NCBI RefSeq assembly: GCF_003863965.1
Contig: NZ_RRCN01000001.1
Location: 1,435,406 to 1,499,405, forward strand
DNA from: Paenibacillus oralis
Lineage (GTDB): Bacteria; Bacillota; Bacilli; Paenibacillales; Paenibacillaceae
Direction of reading: 5' to 3'
DNA: 64,000 nucleotides
Shown piece by piece: positions 8,166-15,943 of the stretch. Below the pieces are notes generated by a model. That model was not told where the DNA came from. It worked only from the letters and a program-made list of their open reading frames with translations, and searched no databases. A program made the translations under genes and the position numbers. Positions within the stretch are counted from its first letter, which is position 1; each line of letters opens with the position of its first letter.

Positions 8166-9119
8166 TTAAGTTTTGTGCCTTGATACGTGAGGCAGCTTCT
8201 CCACGGCGTCGATGACGGCTTGCGGATGATGCTGGGGGATCATGTGCGCGGCATGGGGAAGCTCAATCAACGCCGCGTTTGGCATGTCCCGGTGCAGCCG
8301 ATAGCTGTGCTCCTTGGTCGGAAAAGGGTCCCGCAACCCGACGACGATGACGGCAGGCGCCAGAATCCGGCGATAGTTCGGAGACATCTCGCTGGCCGCC
8401 GGAGCAAAAGCCAACACGTCCTCCCGGTTCGCCCGGAACTGGGACGGCCGAAGCCATAACGCCAACGTTTCCCGTTCATAATCGGCAGGAAGCGGCTCCG
8501 GGGCGAAGGTCGCTTTGATGATTTGCCGGACCATAACACTCCCCAAGGCCGCCAGCAGGAGATTCATCACGATCGGCCCCACGACCGGCATCGTTACGAT
8601 GCTGGAGATCGGGTCGCCTTTTTCCGCCGGATACCCCTCCTTATACATGCCGCCCCCCAGCGTCACGATCCCCGCCAAATCGCCGGGATACAAGCTGGCA
8701 TAGGAAAGCACCAGCAATCCGCTCCAGGAATGCCCCACCAGAATCGGCCGGTCCACTCCCAGTTTGGTTAAGGCCTCATGCAGCAGCTTGGCTTGATCGA
8801 TCGGTGTAACCGACCTGTGCTTCGGGCGGGCACTATGCCCGTAGCCGGGGCGGTCAAAGGCCAACGCCCGATATCCCTTGGCAGCCGCGAGTTCCATGAC
8901 CTGGTCAAAATCATGGCCCCGCAAAACGCCCCCGTGCAAAAACACGACCGGCCTGCCCTGGCCCCGTTCCAGGTAATGCAGGCGGATTCCGTCCGCCTTC
9001 ACAAACTTCCCGGAAGGCGGGAAGTCCATTTCCGCCTTCCGGAGCTTTTTCTGATTGTACCCGTAAAGCGCCGCCAGCATTATCGCAACAAATCCCAGCA
9101 AAACAATGAATATAACCAA
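8166..9119 (-). CDS. Alpha/beta hydrolase, membrane-anchored
   Basis: 317 residues starting at a TTG (9119) that has GGAGAGG 5 bases upstream. One N-terminal membrane segment (about 2-20), then an alpha/beta hydrolase fold: the oxyanion strand VVFLHGGVLRGHDF, nucleophile elbow GHSWSG, acid in VVGLRDPF and a catalytic His in LPHAAHMIP. Substrate unknown; the fold covers esterases, epoxide hydrolases and haloperoxidases. It lies downstream of a TetR gene and has in its promoter gap a 21-base box also found in front of that regulator, so it is probably the regulator's target. Confidence 0.88.
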   Translation of the reverse strand: MVIFIVLLGFVAIMLAALYGYNQKKLRKAEMDFPPSGKFVKADGIRLHYLERGQGRPVVFLHGGVLRGHDFDQVMELAAAKGYRALAFDRPGYGHSARPKHRSVTPIDQAKLLHEALTKLGVDRPILVGHSWSGLLVLSYASLYPGDLAGIVTLGGGMYKEGYPAEKGDPISSIVTMPVVGPIVMNLLLAALGSVMVRQIIKATFAPEPLPADYERETLALWLRPSQFRANREDVLAFAPAASEMSPNYRRILAPAVIVVGLRDPFPTKEHSYRLHRDMPNAALIELPHAAHMIPQHHPQAVIDAVEKLPHVSRHKT

Positions 9120-9165
9120 TTCTTCCTCTCCTCATTTTTGGATTTCCGCTGCGTCAACACAACAA

Positions 9166-9186
9166 CATACTAACTAGTACGTTAAT
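9166..9186. promoter_or_regulatory. TetR operator box 1, upstream of the hydrolase gene
   Basis: CATACTAA-c-TAGTACGTTAAT, a partly palindromic box. The same text with a single base change in the middle occurs at 10063-10083 in front of the TetR gene. Two copies placed upstream of a regulator and its neighbour are the classic pattern of an operator. Confidence 0.75.
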
Positions 9187-9246
9187 GTTATAATTTTAGG
9201 CTTCCATCGAAATGAATGTTCGAAGAAGCCCGTTTAATCTTTCGCC

Positions 9247-10023
9247 TTATTGCGGCGATAATCCGTCCCACAGCAGCCTTGCGGCATCCTGGGCAAATTG
9301 GTCCAGCTTAAGGCCTTTGGGCGCCAGGATCCATGAGAGCACGATCCCGTTCAGGACGGTCTGCGTATACAGTGTCAGTGAACCCGGATCGATATCGCCG
9401 CGAAGCCACTTTTGCGTCTGGCAAACATGCAGCAGTTCCGTGACTTTCGCGTAAAATCCCTCGAACAGCTCCCGGATTTGCTCCTGAACCTCCGGGTTGC
9501 GGCTGGAAGTCAAAAACTCAAAAAACAGCATCGGCCGATCCGGGGTTACCATGCAGGCTGCGAGTTGTTCCTTTAACCACTCCGTCAAAGCTTGGACCTT
9601 ATCCTCCGAGCGGGCGATCGCTTCGATCTGCCCGGGAAGCAGTTGCTCCTGCTGCCTTAGATTCCTTTCGCAAATAGCCAGATACAGATCGCTTTTGTTC
9701 GCAAAATGCCAATATATCGCGCTTTTCGTATACCCGGCCTCGGCCGCCACCTGGTCCATCGTAGCTTTAACATAACCGTACCGTGCGAACACCTCCATGG
9801 CCGCATCCAGCACGCGCGTCCGCGTATCCGCATGCGCGCTTTCCGGCTCCGGCCCGCGGCTGGCCAGCAAAGCCCGCATTTCCTTCTTGCCGCCCAAATG
9901 TCTGCGCACCGTTGTCCAATGCACGCCGGCGGCGCGGGCCACATCCTCATAGCTGATTTTGTCCGCCGGCAGCCGCGCGGCCAAGTCCATTAAGGCCTGA
10001 ATGATTTTATCGTGATGGTTCAA
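9247..10023 (-). CDS. TetR/AcrR-family regulator with two tandem HTH domains
   Basis: 258 residues from a TTG start at 10023. Unusually it carries two TetR-like DNA-binding segments: residues about 1-55 (KIIQALMDLAARLPADKISYEDVARAAGVHWTTVRRHLGGK is the region; core YEDVARAAGVHWTTVRRHL) and about 66-125 (RVLDAAMEVFARYGY...TMDQVAAEAGYTKSAIYWHF). The remaining 130 residues are the helical ligand-binding and dimerisation domain. The conserved box before its own gene and before the adjacent hydrolase gene suggests autoregulation and control of the hydrolase. The first HTH may be degenerate, or may widen the recognised site. Confidence 0.88.
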   Translation of the reverse strand: MNHHDKIIQALMDLAARLPADKISYEDVARAAGVHWTTVRRHLGGKKEMRALLASRGPEPESAHADTRTRVLDAAMEVFARYGYVKATMDQVAAEAGYTKSAIYWHFANKSDLYLAICERNLRQQEQLLPGQIEAIARSEDKVQALTEWLKEQLAACMVTPDRPMLFFEFLTSSRNPEVQEQIRELFEGFYAKVTELLHVCQTQKWLRGDIDPGSLTLYTQTVLNGIVLSWILAPKGLKLDQFAQDAARLLWDGLSPQ

Positions 10024-10062
10024 ACTGCCTCTCTCCTTAAAAGTTCAAGCATGTTACATTAG

Positions 10063-10083
10063 CATACTAAATAGTACGTTAAT
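10063..10083. promoter_or_regulatory. TetR operator box 2, upstream of the TetR gene
   Basis: CATACTAA-a-TAGTACGTTAAT, identical to box 1 at 20 of 21 positions. It sits 40 bases upstream of the TTG start, where binding would block the promoter. Confidence 0.75.
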
Positions 10084-10215
10084 ATCATATTCCAACATTT
10101 ACGGATATGTCAAACCCCCGAATACGGAATCCAAGATCCGGGTTCCGGGATTCGAGGCTGGGTCACTTGTCTTAGAATGCTAGATTTCCGAACAGCGGTA
10201 ATGCAAATTTATCCG

Positions 10216-11157
10216 TCAATCCATCCGCAGCACGGCTTTTCCGGAAAACTTTCGGTCCATCAGCCTGCGCGTGACGGCTCCAATTTCGGTCCATGGCGCC
10301 TCCACTTCGATCCGGGGCGTTAACCGGCCGTTTGCGACCAGCCGGGCCAGCAAATGCAGATCGTCCGCGGCCGAACGGCGGGTGAGCTCCTCCCCGAGAA
10401 AGAAGCTGTACAGGGTTCTTCCTCCGCTGGTCACCAAATTCATCATATCGATCGTCGCCATAGGCGAAGAAGAGAATCCCACCGCAACGCAAATGCCCTG
10501 CGGCGCAAGCTGCGGCAGCAAAGCTGACAGCGTATCGCCGCCGACCGAATCGATGATCAGGTCATAAGGTCCGAAGCTGCGAGCCGTTTCCATAGCGGAA
10601 GCGCCCACGGCCACTTCGTCGGCTCCGGCCTCCCGGACCAGCTTGGCCTTCTCCTCCATGCTGGCCGTACCTACGTTGAATGCTCCGGACTGGGCCGCAA
10701 GCTGGTGGGCAAACAGGCCGACGCCGCCGGTGGAGCCCGTAATCAGGATTCGTTTGCCAAGGAGCAAACCTCCTTTTCGCAGCGCATTCAGCGCCGTCAG
10801 GCCGGCTACGGGCAGAGTCGCCGCTTCCGTAAAGGTGACCTGATCCGGAATTTCCGCCAGCATCGACACGGGGGCGGCAATTTGCTCGCTCCAGGCACCC
10901 AGCGGGAGCAGACCGACAACCCGGGTTCCTTTTTGCGGGCCTGTGCCGATTTGGGCCGGCTCGACGACAATCCCGGCGAAATCCCAGCCGGGCCGGGATG
11001 ACGCTCTTTGATCTAAGGCGTCTTTCACCTCGCCGCGATTGAGGGAGACGGCTTGCACCTGCACGATCGCTTCCCAAGGCTGGGCCTGGGGTGCTTCCAC
11101 TTCTTTGATCGTGAAATATTCCGCGGCATGCGGATCGGTTACAATGGCACGAATCAT
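10216..11157 (-). CDS. Zinc-binding-dehydrogenase-like (quinone oxidoreductase) protein, MDR family
   Basis: 313 residues from the ATG at 11157, which has GGAGGAG 6 bases upstream. An N-terminal GroES-like domain (SLNRGEVKDAL..., GWDFAGIV) is followed by a Rossmann NADPH-binding domain (KRILITGSTGGVGLFAHQLAAQSG is the loop region, core TGSTGGVG). The structural and catalytic zinc cysteines of alcohol dehydrogenases are absent, so it belongs to the zinc-free quinone or enoyl reductase branch. It is divergent from an XRE-type regulator gene 137 bases away, which may control it. Confidence 0.88.
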   Translation of the reverse strand: MIRAIVTDPHAAEYFTIKEVEAPQAQPWEAIVQVQAVSLNRGEVKDALDQRASSRPGWDFAGIVVEPAQIGTGPQKGTRVVGLLPLGAWSEQIAAPVSMLAEIPDQVTFTEAATLPVAGLTALNALRKGGLLLGKRILITGSTGGVGLFAHQLAAQSGAFNVGTASMEEKAKLVREAGADEVAVGASAMETARSFGPYDLIIDSVGGDTLSALLPQLAPQGICVAVGFSSSPMATIDMMNLVTSGGRTLYSFFLGEELTRRSAADDLHLLARLVANGRLTPRIEVEAPWTEIGAVTRRLMDRKFSGKAVLRMD

Positions 11158-11294
11158 ATTGATCTCCTCCATAAAATGAGAATAGTACGGCCAACCTGAA
11201 TTGACCTCCGAATTCATAAAGGAGTATACTTTAATCACTTTTTCGGACCAAGTGCAGAACTACTCTTGAAATAAAAGGGGAGAGAAACGGGGCT

Positions 11295-12185
11295 ATGATG
11301 CATTCGGAAAACTCCAGGCTAAAAAACGTCCTGGGAGAAATCGAAACGCTGCGGATGAAGCGGCAGCAAGAGCTGGCCCACCGCTCTCATTCGCCCTGGA
11401 AAAGGTTTACGCAGCAGGAGCTGAACGACGAGGCTTGTCCCACGTATAAAAATCTGCTGATCGGACGTTCGCGCAGAATCCCGGATCGCCAGACGATCAT
11501 AGGTATCGCGGAATATCTCGAATGCACTTCCGGCGAGCGCAACGATCTGCTTCTGGCCGCCGGTTACCTGCCGATTCAAACCGAATTGGCGGGACGGGCG
11601 CTGGAGCTGGCCCTTGAATGGGCGCAGCAAACGATGAAGACGCTCCCTTTTCCCGCCATGATCGTCACTCATACCCAGGACATCAAGGGATATAACGAGC
11701 CGTTTCGCCGATTGTTCGCTATTCCGTCCGGTCCTTCCGGCGACACCCCCTTGAACCGGATCGATCTGCACTTCAATGCCGATTTGCCCGTACGTCCCCG
11801 CTCCACCTTCGACAAAACGTCGTTCGAGCAATGGGAGTACCATGCCATACAAGGGATTCAGGCGTTCAAAAGAAATCATGCGCTGTCCCGCTATGACGCG
11901 TGGTATCAACAAGTGATCCAGCGGGCTCAAAAATATAACGCGATCGAAAAATATGACAACAAGCCGGATGCCGAGGAAGAGCCGGATCGTACGCAAACCA
12001 TCCTGGCCGGACCGGAAAGCTCGGGCGAGCTGGTTCCGATCCGCTACAGGCAAATGTCCGTGTCCGCCGGAAGCCGCCTGTACCCGCAAATTCAAGTTTT
12101 TTTGCCGGTCGACGCTTCCGCGCGCAAAGTATTCGCGGACTTGGGCTGCCCCGCCGATTGCGAGTTTGGCTGGACCACCCGGTAG
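11295..12185 (+). CDS. XRE-type regulator with a C-terminal sensor-like region (MmyB-like)
   Basis: 296 residues. The first 95 form an HTH region: RFTQQELNDEACPTYKNLLIGRSRRIPDRQTIIGIAEYLECTSGERNDLLLAAGYLP is the span, with the ERNDLLLAAGY end typical of MmyB-type XRE regulators. The rest (about 110-296) resembles the PAS-like ligand-binding part of that family (PFPAMIVTHTQDIKGYNEPFRRLF). It is divergent from the quinone-oxidoreductase-like gene; in this family the regulator commonly controls a neighbouring short-chain or medium-chain oxidoreductase. It ends 17 bases before a strong bidirectional terminator. Confidence 0.75.
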   Translation: MMHSENSRLKNVLGEIETLRMKRQQELAHRSHSPWKRFTQQELNDEACPTYKNLLIGRSRRIPDRQTIIGIAEYLECTSGERNDLLLAAGYLPIQTELAGRALELALEWAQQTMKTLPFPAMIVTHTQDIKGYNEPFRRLFAIPSGPSGDTPLNRIDLHFNADLPVRPRSTFDKTSFEQWEYHAIQGIQAFKRNHALSRYDAWYQQVIQRAQKYNAIEKYDNKPDAEEEPDRTQTILAGPESSGELVPIRYRQMSVSAGSRLYPQIQVFLPVDASARKVFADLGCPADCEFGWTTR

Positions 12186-12202
12186 TCCCCGAAACATGGC
12201 GA

Positions 12203-12233
12203 AAGCCCCTTTCCATAACCCGGAAAGGGGCTT
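12203..12233. terminator. Bidirectional terminator between the XRE regulator and yjdF
   Basis: AAGCCCCTTTCC / GGAAAGGGGCTT, a 12-pair stem with a 7-base loop between two convergent genes. Confidence 0.85.
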
Positions 12234-12239
12234 GGTCCG

Positions 12240-12650
12240 TTAATGCCCGCGATGCTTCGCCTTGGCCTTGCGGATTTTGATCTCCCGCTTGCGTTCCCTC
12301 TCGGCCTCCCGCTGCTGCTTCGTGGTAGACCGCTTGGCCAGCTTGCGCTGCTCATACTCCAGCCGCATCGCTTCGTACGCCAAGGTGGAAGCTCCGCGGC
12401 TTCGCAATTCCACGGCCGCCTGTCTGGCCAACCGCTTCGGATTTACCCTTCCGGCTTCCGGCAGCTGAACGGCAACGCCCTGCGAAATACTTTCAAGCAG
12501 CCCGGTCAAATCGCTCCGGATAAATCTAAGAACCTCCTCGTCCTTCGGCTCCGCTCCGAAAATATGCCTTCCTGCCCGCAGCTTCCCTTGGCTGTGCTCT
12601 TCAAACACGCCGACCCAATACTGCCCATCGTGGTAAATCGTAAGTTTCAA
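12240..12650 (-). CDS. yjdF: YjdF family protein (DUF2992)
   Basis: 136 residues from a TTG start at 12650 (KLTIYHDGQYWVGVFEE...GKLRAGRHIFGAEPKDEEV). That start is chosen because AGGGGG lies 9 bases upstream and because it matches the N terminus of Bacillus YjdF; the ATG at 12659 touches the ribosome site, and the still longer reading frame runs through the riboswitch. The C-terminal third is very basic (KRSTTKQQREAERERKREIKI). Molecular role unknown; in Bacillus the gene is switched on by the yjdF riboswitch, which senses azaaromatic compounds. The riboswitch-like leader and its own promoter are both visible here. Confidence 0.88.
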   Translation of the reverse strand: MKLTIYHDGQYWVGVFEEHSQGKLRAGRHIFGAEPKDEEVLRFIRSDLTGLLESISQGVAVQLPEAGRVNPKRLARQAAVELRSRGASTLAYEAMRLEYEQRKLAKRSTTKQQREAERERKREIKIRKAKAKHRGH

Positions 12651-12659
12651 TGCAAACAT

Positions 12660-12785
12660 CCCCCTCTTGTTCAATCGGAAGCGACGGACATCCCGAGGGG
12701 GGAAGGTTACTGACGCGCCGCTTATATCAAAGATTTTCAAGCCGCGCGCGCCTGGACTACCAACCAGACCGTGTTTTTTCGTTCC
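12660..12785 (-). ncRNA. yjdF riboswitch (leader RNA)
   Basis: The 125-base leader between a clear promoter and yjdF contains blocks that I recognise as conserved in yjdF leaders: CGGTCTGGTTGGTAGTCCAG and, further down, CCTCGGGATGTCCGTCGC. Complementary segments (TCTGG/CCAG; CCCCTC/GAGGGGG) allow a fold in which the last strand includes the ribosome-binding purines, consistent with control of translation. An RNA family model search (Rfam yjdF) would settle it. Confidence 0.7.
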
Positions 12786-12791
12786 AGTCCT

Positions 12792-12820
12792 ATTATATTT
12801 TCAAGAGCGGGGATTGGCAA
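12792..12820 (-). promoter_or_regulatory. Promoter of the yjdF leader
   Basis: On the minus strand TTGCCA, 17 bases, TATAAT: a near-consensus housekeeping promoter just upstream of the leader RNA. Its -35 is only a few bases from the end of cydB. Confidence 0.75.
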
Positions 12821-12826
12821 TGCGGG

Positions 12827-13846
12827 CTATTCGGCCCGGAGATACCGTTTGTCCCTTAAGAACAGCCACCAGAACAACACGAACACCGGCAGCAAAATCA
12901 CCGACCCTACGCCGTAACCCCACAGCAGGGACACAAACATCGAATGATTCGTAATCCCTTCTTCTACCGTTAGATACGGATAAACGATGTAGGGCATATG
13001 CGCTTTCCCATAGGCATAACTCGCCAATGCAAACTGCACGACCACGAAAATAAACGCGAGCCGGGGCCACCCGAGCCGGCCTTTCCGTTTGATCCACAGA
13101 GAGCCGTAACCAACGACAAAAGCCGCGGTGGACAGCATAAACCAGAACCCCTGCTCCTTCATCCGGGCCACCATCCACATCGCTTCCCTTTCCATCGTAA
13201 AGGTGGTGACGACGGCGAGCAGCATCGCCAAAGGCCCGGCGACGACCGCCAGCGCCCGGTAATGCCGGTAGGAGGTTTCATCGCCTGCCTGCCGGGAGAA
13301 GTCGGAGAGGAACAATGAGGACAGGAACAGCTCGGTGGCGATCCCAAACCCCAAATAGGCGTAAAGCGAAGGGCTGGACAGCAAAGCCCCGTAGTTCAAC
13401 TGAGGATACCCGCTTTTCTCTTGGATAAATCCGCCAAGCGTAATAGGCAACACGCTGACAAGCAGCCCCGGAATGAGCAGCCCGGTAACGCCCGACACGA
13501 AGCGCAGACTGCCGACGTTCCGCTGCGCGGAATAGGCGTATACCATAAAGGCGCTGCGGAACAGCATGAGCACCAGCACGAAGCTGACGGGCAGCAGCAG
13601 CAGCGTTCCGAGCAGATAAGCGGCGCGCGGAAAAAAGCCGACCAAAGCGACGACCAGCAGCACCAAAAAGACGTTTGTCACTTCCCAGGACGGCGACAGA
13701 AAACGGTTGGCGAGGCTGGCGGCCTGCGGATTTTTTTTGCTGAAAACAAGCGACCAGAACCCGGCGCCAAAATCGATGGAGCCCATGATTGAGTAAATGA
13801 ACAGGAACCCCCAAAGAATAGAGATCGCTATCGTGGAATCGCTCAT
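12827..13846 (-). CDS. cydB: Cytochrome d ubiquinol oxidase subunit II
   Basis: 339 residues, eight or more membrane helices (for example FLFIYSIMGSIDFGAGFW near the N terminus and YGVGSVILLPVFVLFWWLF near the C terminus). The GSIDFGAG block and the length fit CydB. It pairs with CydA, encoded 21 bases upstream, to form a membrane quinol oxidase that reduces oxygen to water without pumping protons, used at low oxygen. No cydCD assembly transporter genes follow, as they do in B. subtilis; the next gene is yjdF with its own promoter. Confidence 0.92.
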   Translation of the reverse strand: MSDSTIAISILWGFLFIYSIMGSIDFGAGFWSLVFSKKNPQAASLANRFLSPSWEVTNVFLVLLVVALVGFFPRAAYLLGTLLLLPVSFVLVLMLFRSAFMVYAYSAQRNVGSLRFVSGVTGLLIPGLLVSVLPITLGGFIQEKSGYPQLNYGALLSSPSLYAYLGFGIATELFLSSLFLSDFSRQAGDETSYRHYRALAVVAGPLAMLLAVVTTFTMEREAMWMVARMKEQGFWFMLSTAAFVVGYGSLWIKRKGRLGWPRLAFIFVVVQFALASYAYGKAHMPYIVYPYLTVEEGITNHSMFVSLLWGYGVGSVILLPVFVLFWWLFLRDKRYLRAE

Positions 13847-13867
13847 ATCCTCTTCGCCCCCTTCTTC

Positions 13868-15193
13868 TTACCCTGCTTCCAGCATTTCCGGCGTCACCGG
13901 ATGGCGCTTGAAATAAAAACGCAGCACTATAGACGTAACGACCAGCATAAATACATACAGCCCGATAAAAGTGACGAACAGGGTGCCGAGATTCTCCGAT
14001 TGGGTGGCCGCGGACGCGGTCGTCTGGATATGGTAAATCGTCCAGGGCTGGCGCCCCGTACAGCTGAAGATCCATCCGGTCTCGATGCCGATCAGGGCGA
14101 GCGGTCCGGTCAGCACCAGCCCCCTGAGCAGCCAGCGCGGGTACTCCTTCTTTTTGACCAAGCGGTAGAGGATCGTGCCGGCCGAGACCACAATCAGCAG
14201 GGAACCGATCCCCACCATCAAGTTAAACAGCGTATGTACGAACAGGGGAGGCCACTCGTCCTCGGGAAAATCGTTTAGCCCCCTGACCACGGTGTCAAAG
14301 CGGTTGCCGGCCAAAAAGCTGAGCGCCCATGGAACTTCGATCGCTCCCCGGATCGTCCGGGTTTCCTTGTCGGTGAAGCCGCCGATCGCCAGCGGCGCGT
14401 AAGCCTGGGTTTCAAACAGGCCTTCCGCGGCGGCCAGCTTCTCGGGCTGGTGGTGGTGCAGCATCTGCGCGGTTTCATGCCCGTTGAGCGCGGTCGACAG
14501 CGACATCAGGCCGCCGATGGCGAGCGATAGGATCAGGCCCTTGCGGTGATACTGCCGCTCCCGTTCCGGCCGCTTGCGGGCGAGCAGCTTGACGGCGGCC
14601 ACGGATACGATGGCGAAAGCGCCCAGCAAATAGGCGGAGAACAGCACATGCGTCGCCGTCACAGGCCAGCTGGGGTTGAATACCGCCGCCCAAGGGTCGG
14701 CATCAACCACTTGCCCGTTCTCCAGCCGGAAGCCCTGCGGGGTGTTCATCCAGGCATGGGCGTCGGTGATCAGCACGGCCGAAGCGCTGGCTCCCAGCGC
14801 CACTAAAGTCACGCTGGCGATCCGCAGAACCGGGGGCAGCCGGTCAGCCGCATATACGTAAATCGACATGAACAAGGCCTCCAGCAAAAACGCCCAGATT
14901 TCGATTTGGAAAGGCAGCGCGATCACCTGGCCCACGATTTCCATGAAACCGGGCCACAGCAGCGACAGCATGACGCCGACCATCGTCCCCGACGGAATGC
15001 CCACCCCCAGGAGGATGGCCTGGCATTTCGTCCAGCGTTTCGCCATTAAGGCGTAGTCCCGGTCTTTTTTGACCTGATAAGCGATTTCCGCCACTACGAT
15101 CATAAAGGGCAGCCCCACCCCCAAGGTGGCAAAAATAATATGAAAAGCCATCGACGATCCGAACAGGGACCGGGCCAGCATCACGTTATCCAT
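13868..15193 (-). CDS. cydA: Cytochrome d ubiquinol oxidase subunit I, short Q-loop type
   Basis: 441 residues from the ATG at 15193, which has GGAGGAG 6 bases upstream. Haem ligands expected in the family can be placed: a His in SMAFHIIFATLGVGLPF and a His in VTATHVLFSAYLLGAF. The Q-loop region (NGHETAQMLHHHQPEKLAAAEGLFET) is followed quickly by helices, with no long insert, and the GRQPW motif (TGRQPWTIYHIQTT) is present. Together with the EVPWALSFLAGNRF block this places it in the short-loop, cyanide-insensitive-oxidase-like branch. Operon with cydB. Confidence 0.92.
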   Translation of the reverse strand: MDNVMLARSLFGSSMAFHIIFATLGVGLPFMIVVAEIAYQVKKDRDYALMAKRWTKCQAILLGVGIPSGTMVGVMLSLLWPGFMEIVGQVIALPFQIEIWAFLLEALFMSIYVYAADRLPPVLRIASVTLVALGASASAVLITDAHAWMNTPQGFRLENGQVVDADPWAAVFNPSWPVTATHVLFSAYLLGAFAIVSVAAVKLLARKRPERERQYHRKGLILSLAIGGLMSLSTALNGHETAQMLHHHQPEKLAAAEGLFETQAYAPLAIGGFTDKETRTIRGAIEVPWALSFLAGNRFDTVVRGLNDFPEDEWPPLFVHTLFNLMVGIGSLLIVVSAGTILYRLVKKKEYPRWLLRGLVLTGPLALIGIETGWIFSCTGRQPWTIYHIQTTASAATQSENLGTLFVTFIGLYVFMLVVTSIVLRFYFKRHPVTPEMLEAG

Positions 15194-15318
15194 GAATAAC
15201 TCCTCCATCTTTTGGACTAACGTGAGTATTATGAATAAAAATTTCCATAATTATTCTGTTTCGGATTTTATTTCACATGGTGCTTACGTACGTTAGCGTT
15301 ATCAAATGGGCCGCGAAA

Positions 15319-15495
15319 TGCAAAAGTACATTTCATTCGCCCCGAAACCGGGCCATTTTCGCGATTCAAATGCAAAAGTGCAGGCCATCTTCGCCATTTT
15401 GATCAAAATCGCTTCTAACTCCCATTTTCAAATGCACTTTTGCATCTGATCGCTCTCATAGCCGGAATTTGGCCGATTTCAACTGCACTTTTGCA
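15319..15495. repeat. Four spaced copies of TGCAAAAGTGCA in inverted pairs
   Basis: TGCAAAAGTACA at 15319 and TGCAAAAGTGCA at 15371 are followed by the reverse complement TGCACTTTTGCA at 15433 and 15484. Spacings are 52, 62 and 51 bases. Each copy is itself nearly palindromic and the set is symmetric, so the transcript can form nested hairpins. Confidence 0.8.
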
Positions 15496-15645
15496 CTTGG
15501 TTTAGGGCCAAGCCGTCGTCCATTCCTCACATAAGAAAAACGTCTATTGGCGTCCTTTAGTGGCTCTGACTTCTACTTTGGAGCGATTGGAGCTCTTCCT
15601 AAACTTTGGACGCTGCTCTAACGGACACCAGCGACCTTATCCGCT

Positions 15646-15802
15646 CATTTCCCGGGTATTTCCCAGCCTAACGGACACAGGCGACCCTATTTCGCTCTAA
15701 ACCCGTTCATCCAGGCCGATTTGAGGTAAATAAGGTCTTCTGTGTCCGTTACATTTTGCAACCCCCCGTTTTTCCCAAAATAACGGCTCTGGTGTCCCTT
15801 AG
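15646..15802. repeat. Intergenic repeat, copy 2
   Basis: Same ordered blocks as 4314-4471: CATTTCCCGGGTATTTCCC, CTAACGGACACAG, GTGTCCGTTA, CCCCCCGTTTT, TCCCTTAG. Confidence 0.7.
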
Positions 15803-15884
15803 CCCCCTGGCCCCTCTTCTCCTCCCCTCTCTACCTGCGCATCGCCCTCTACCATGCACGAAATTTTATAAATTCCATAAGGTT

Positions 15885-15910
15885 AAAAAAAAGACCGGTT
15901 TCCCGGTCCT
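15885..15910 (-). terminator. Terminator of the secreted repeat-protein gene
   Basis: GACCGG/CCGGTC stem followed on the minus strand by a run of eight T. Confidence 0.8.
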
Positions 15911-15943
15911 TGATTTAAGAGTTCTAAATTTTATCAGAGTTCC

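Larger units (their letters stand above)
15194..15943. other. Long non-coding spacer with two repeat types
   Basis: No gene seen. It holds the promoter region of cydA, four copies of a 12-base palindromic word (15319-15495), a second copy of the 157-base intergenic repeat (15646-15802) and a terminator (15885-15910). A region at 15617-15700 repeats CTAACGGACAC..GCGACC..AT twice. Confidence 0.7.

Noticed and set aside
11319..12197. Open frame antisense to the XRE/MmyB-like regulator
   Set aside because: The sense strand has a recognisable HTH protein with its terminator; the antisense product resembles nothing and has no start site.
12651..12740. N-terminal extension of YjdF by 30 codons
   Set aside because: This stretch is the structured leader RNA; homologues begin at KLTIY, and a ribosome site fits the TTG at 12650.
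15194..15300. Rex-like site (TGTGAAAT...) upstream of cydA
   Set aside because: Only one half-site is recognisable; the second half (TTCACA) is missing, so no regulator is claimed.
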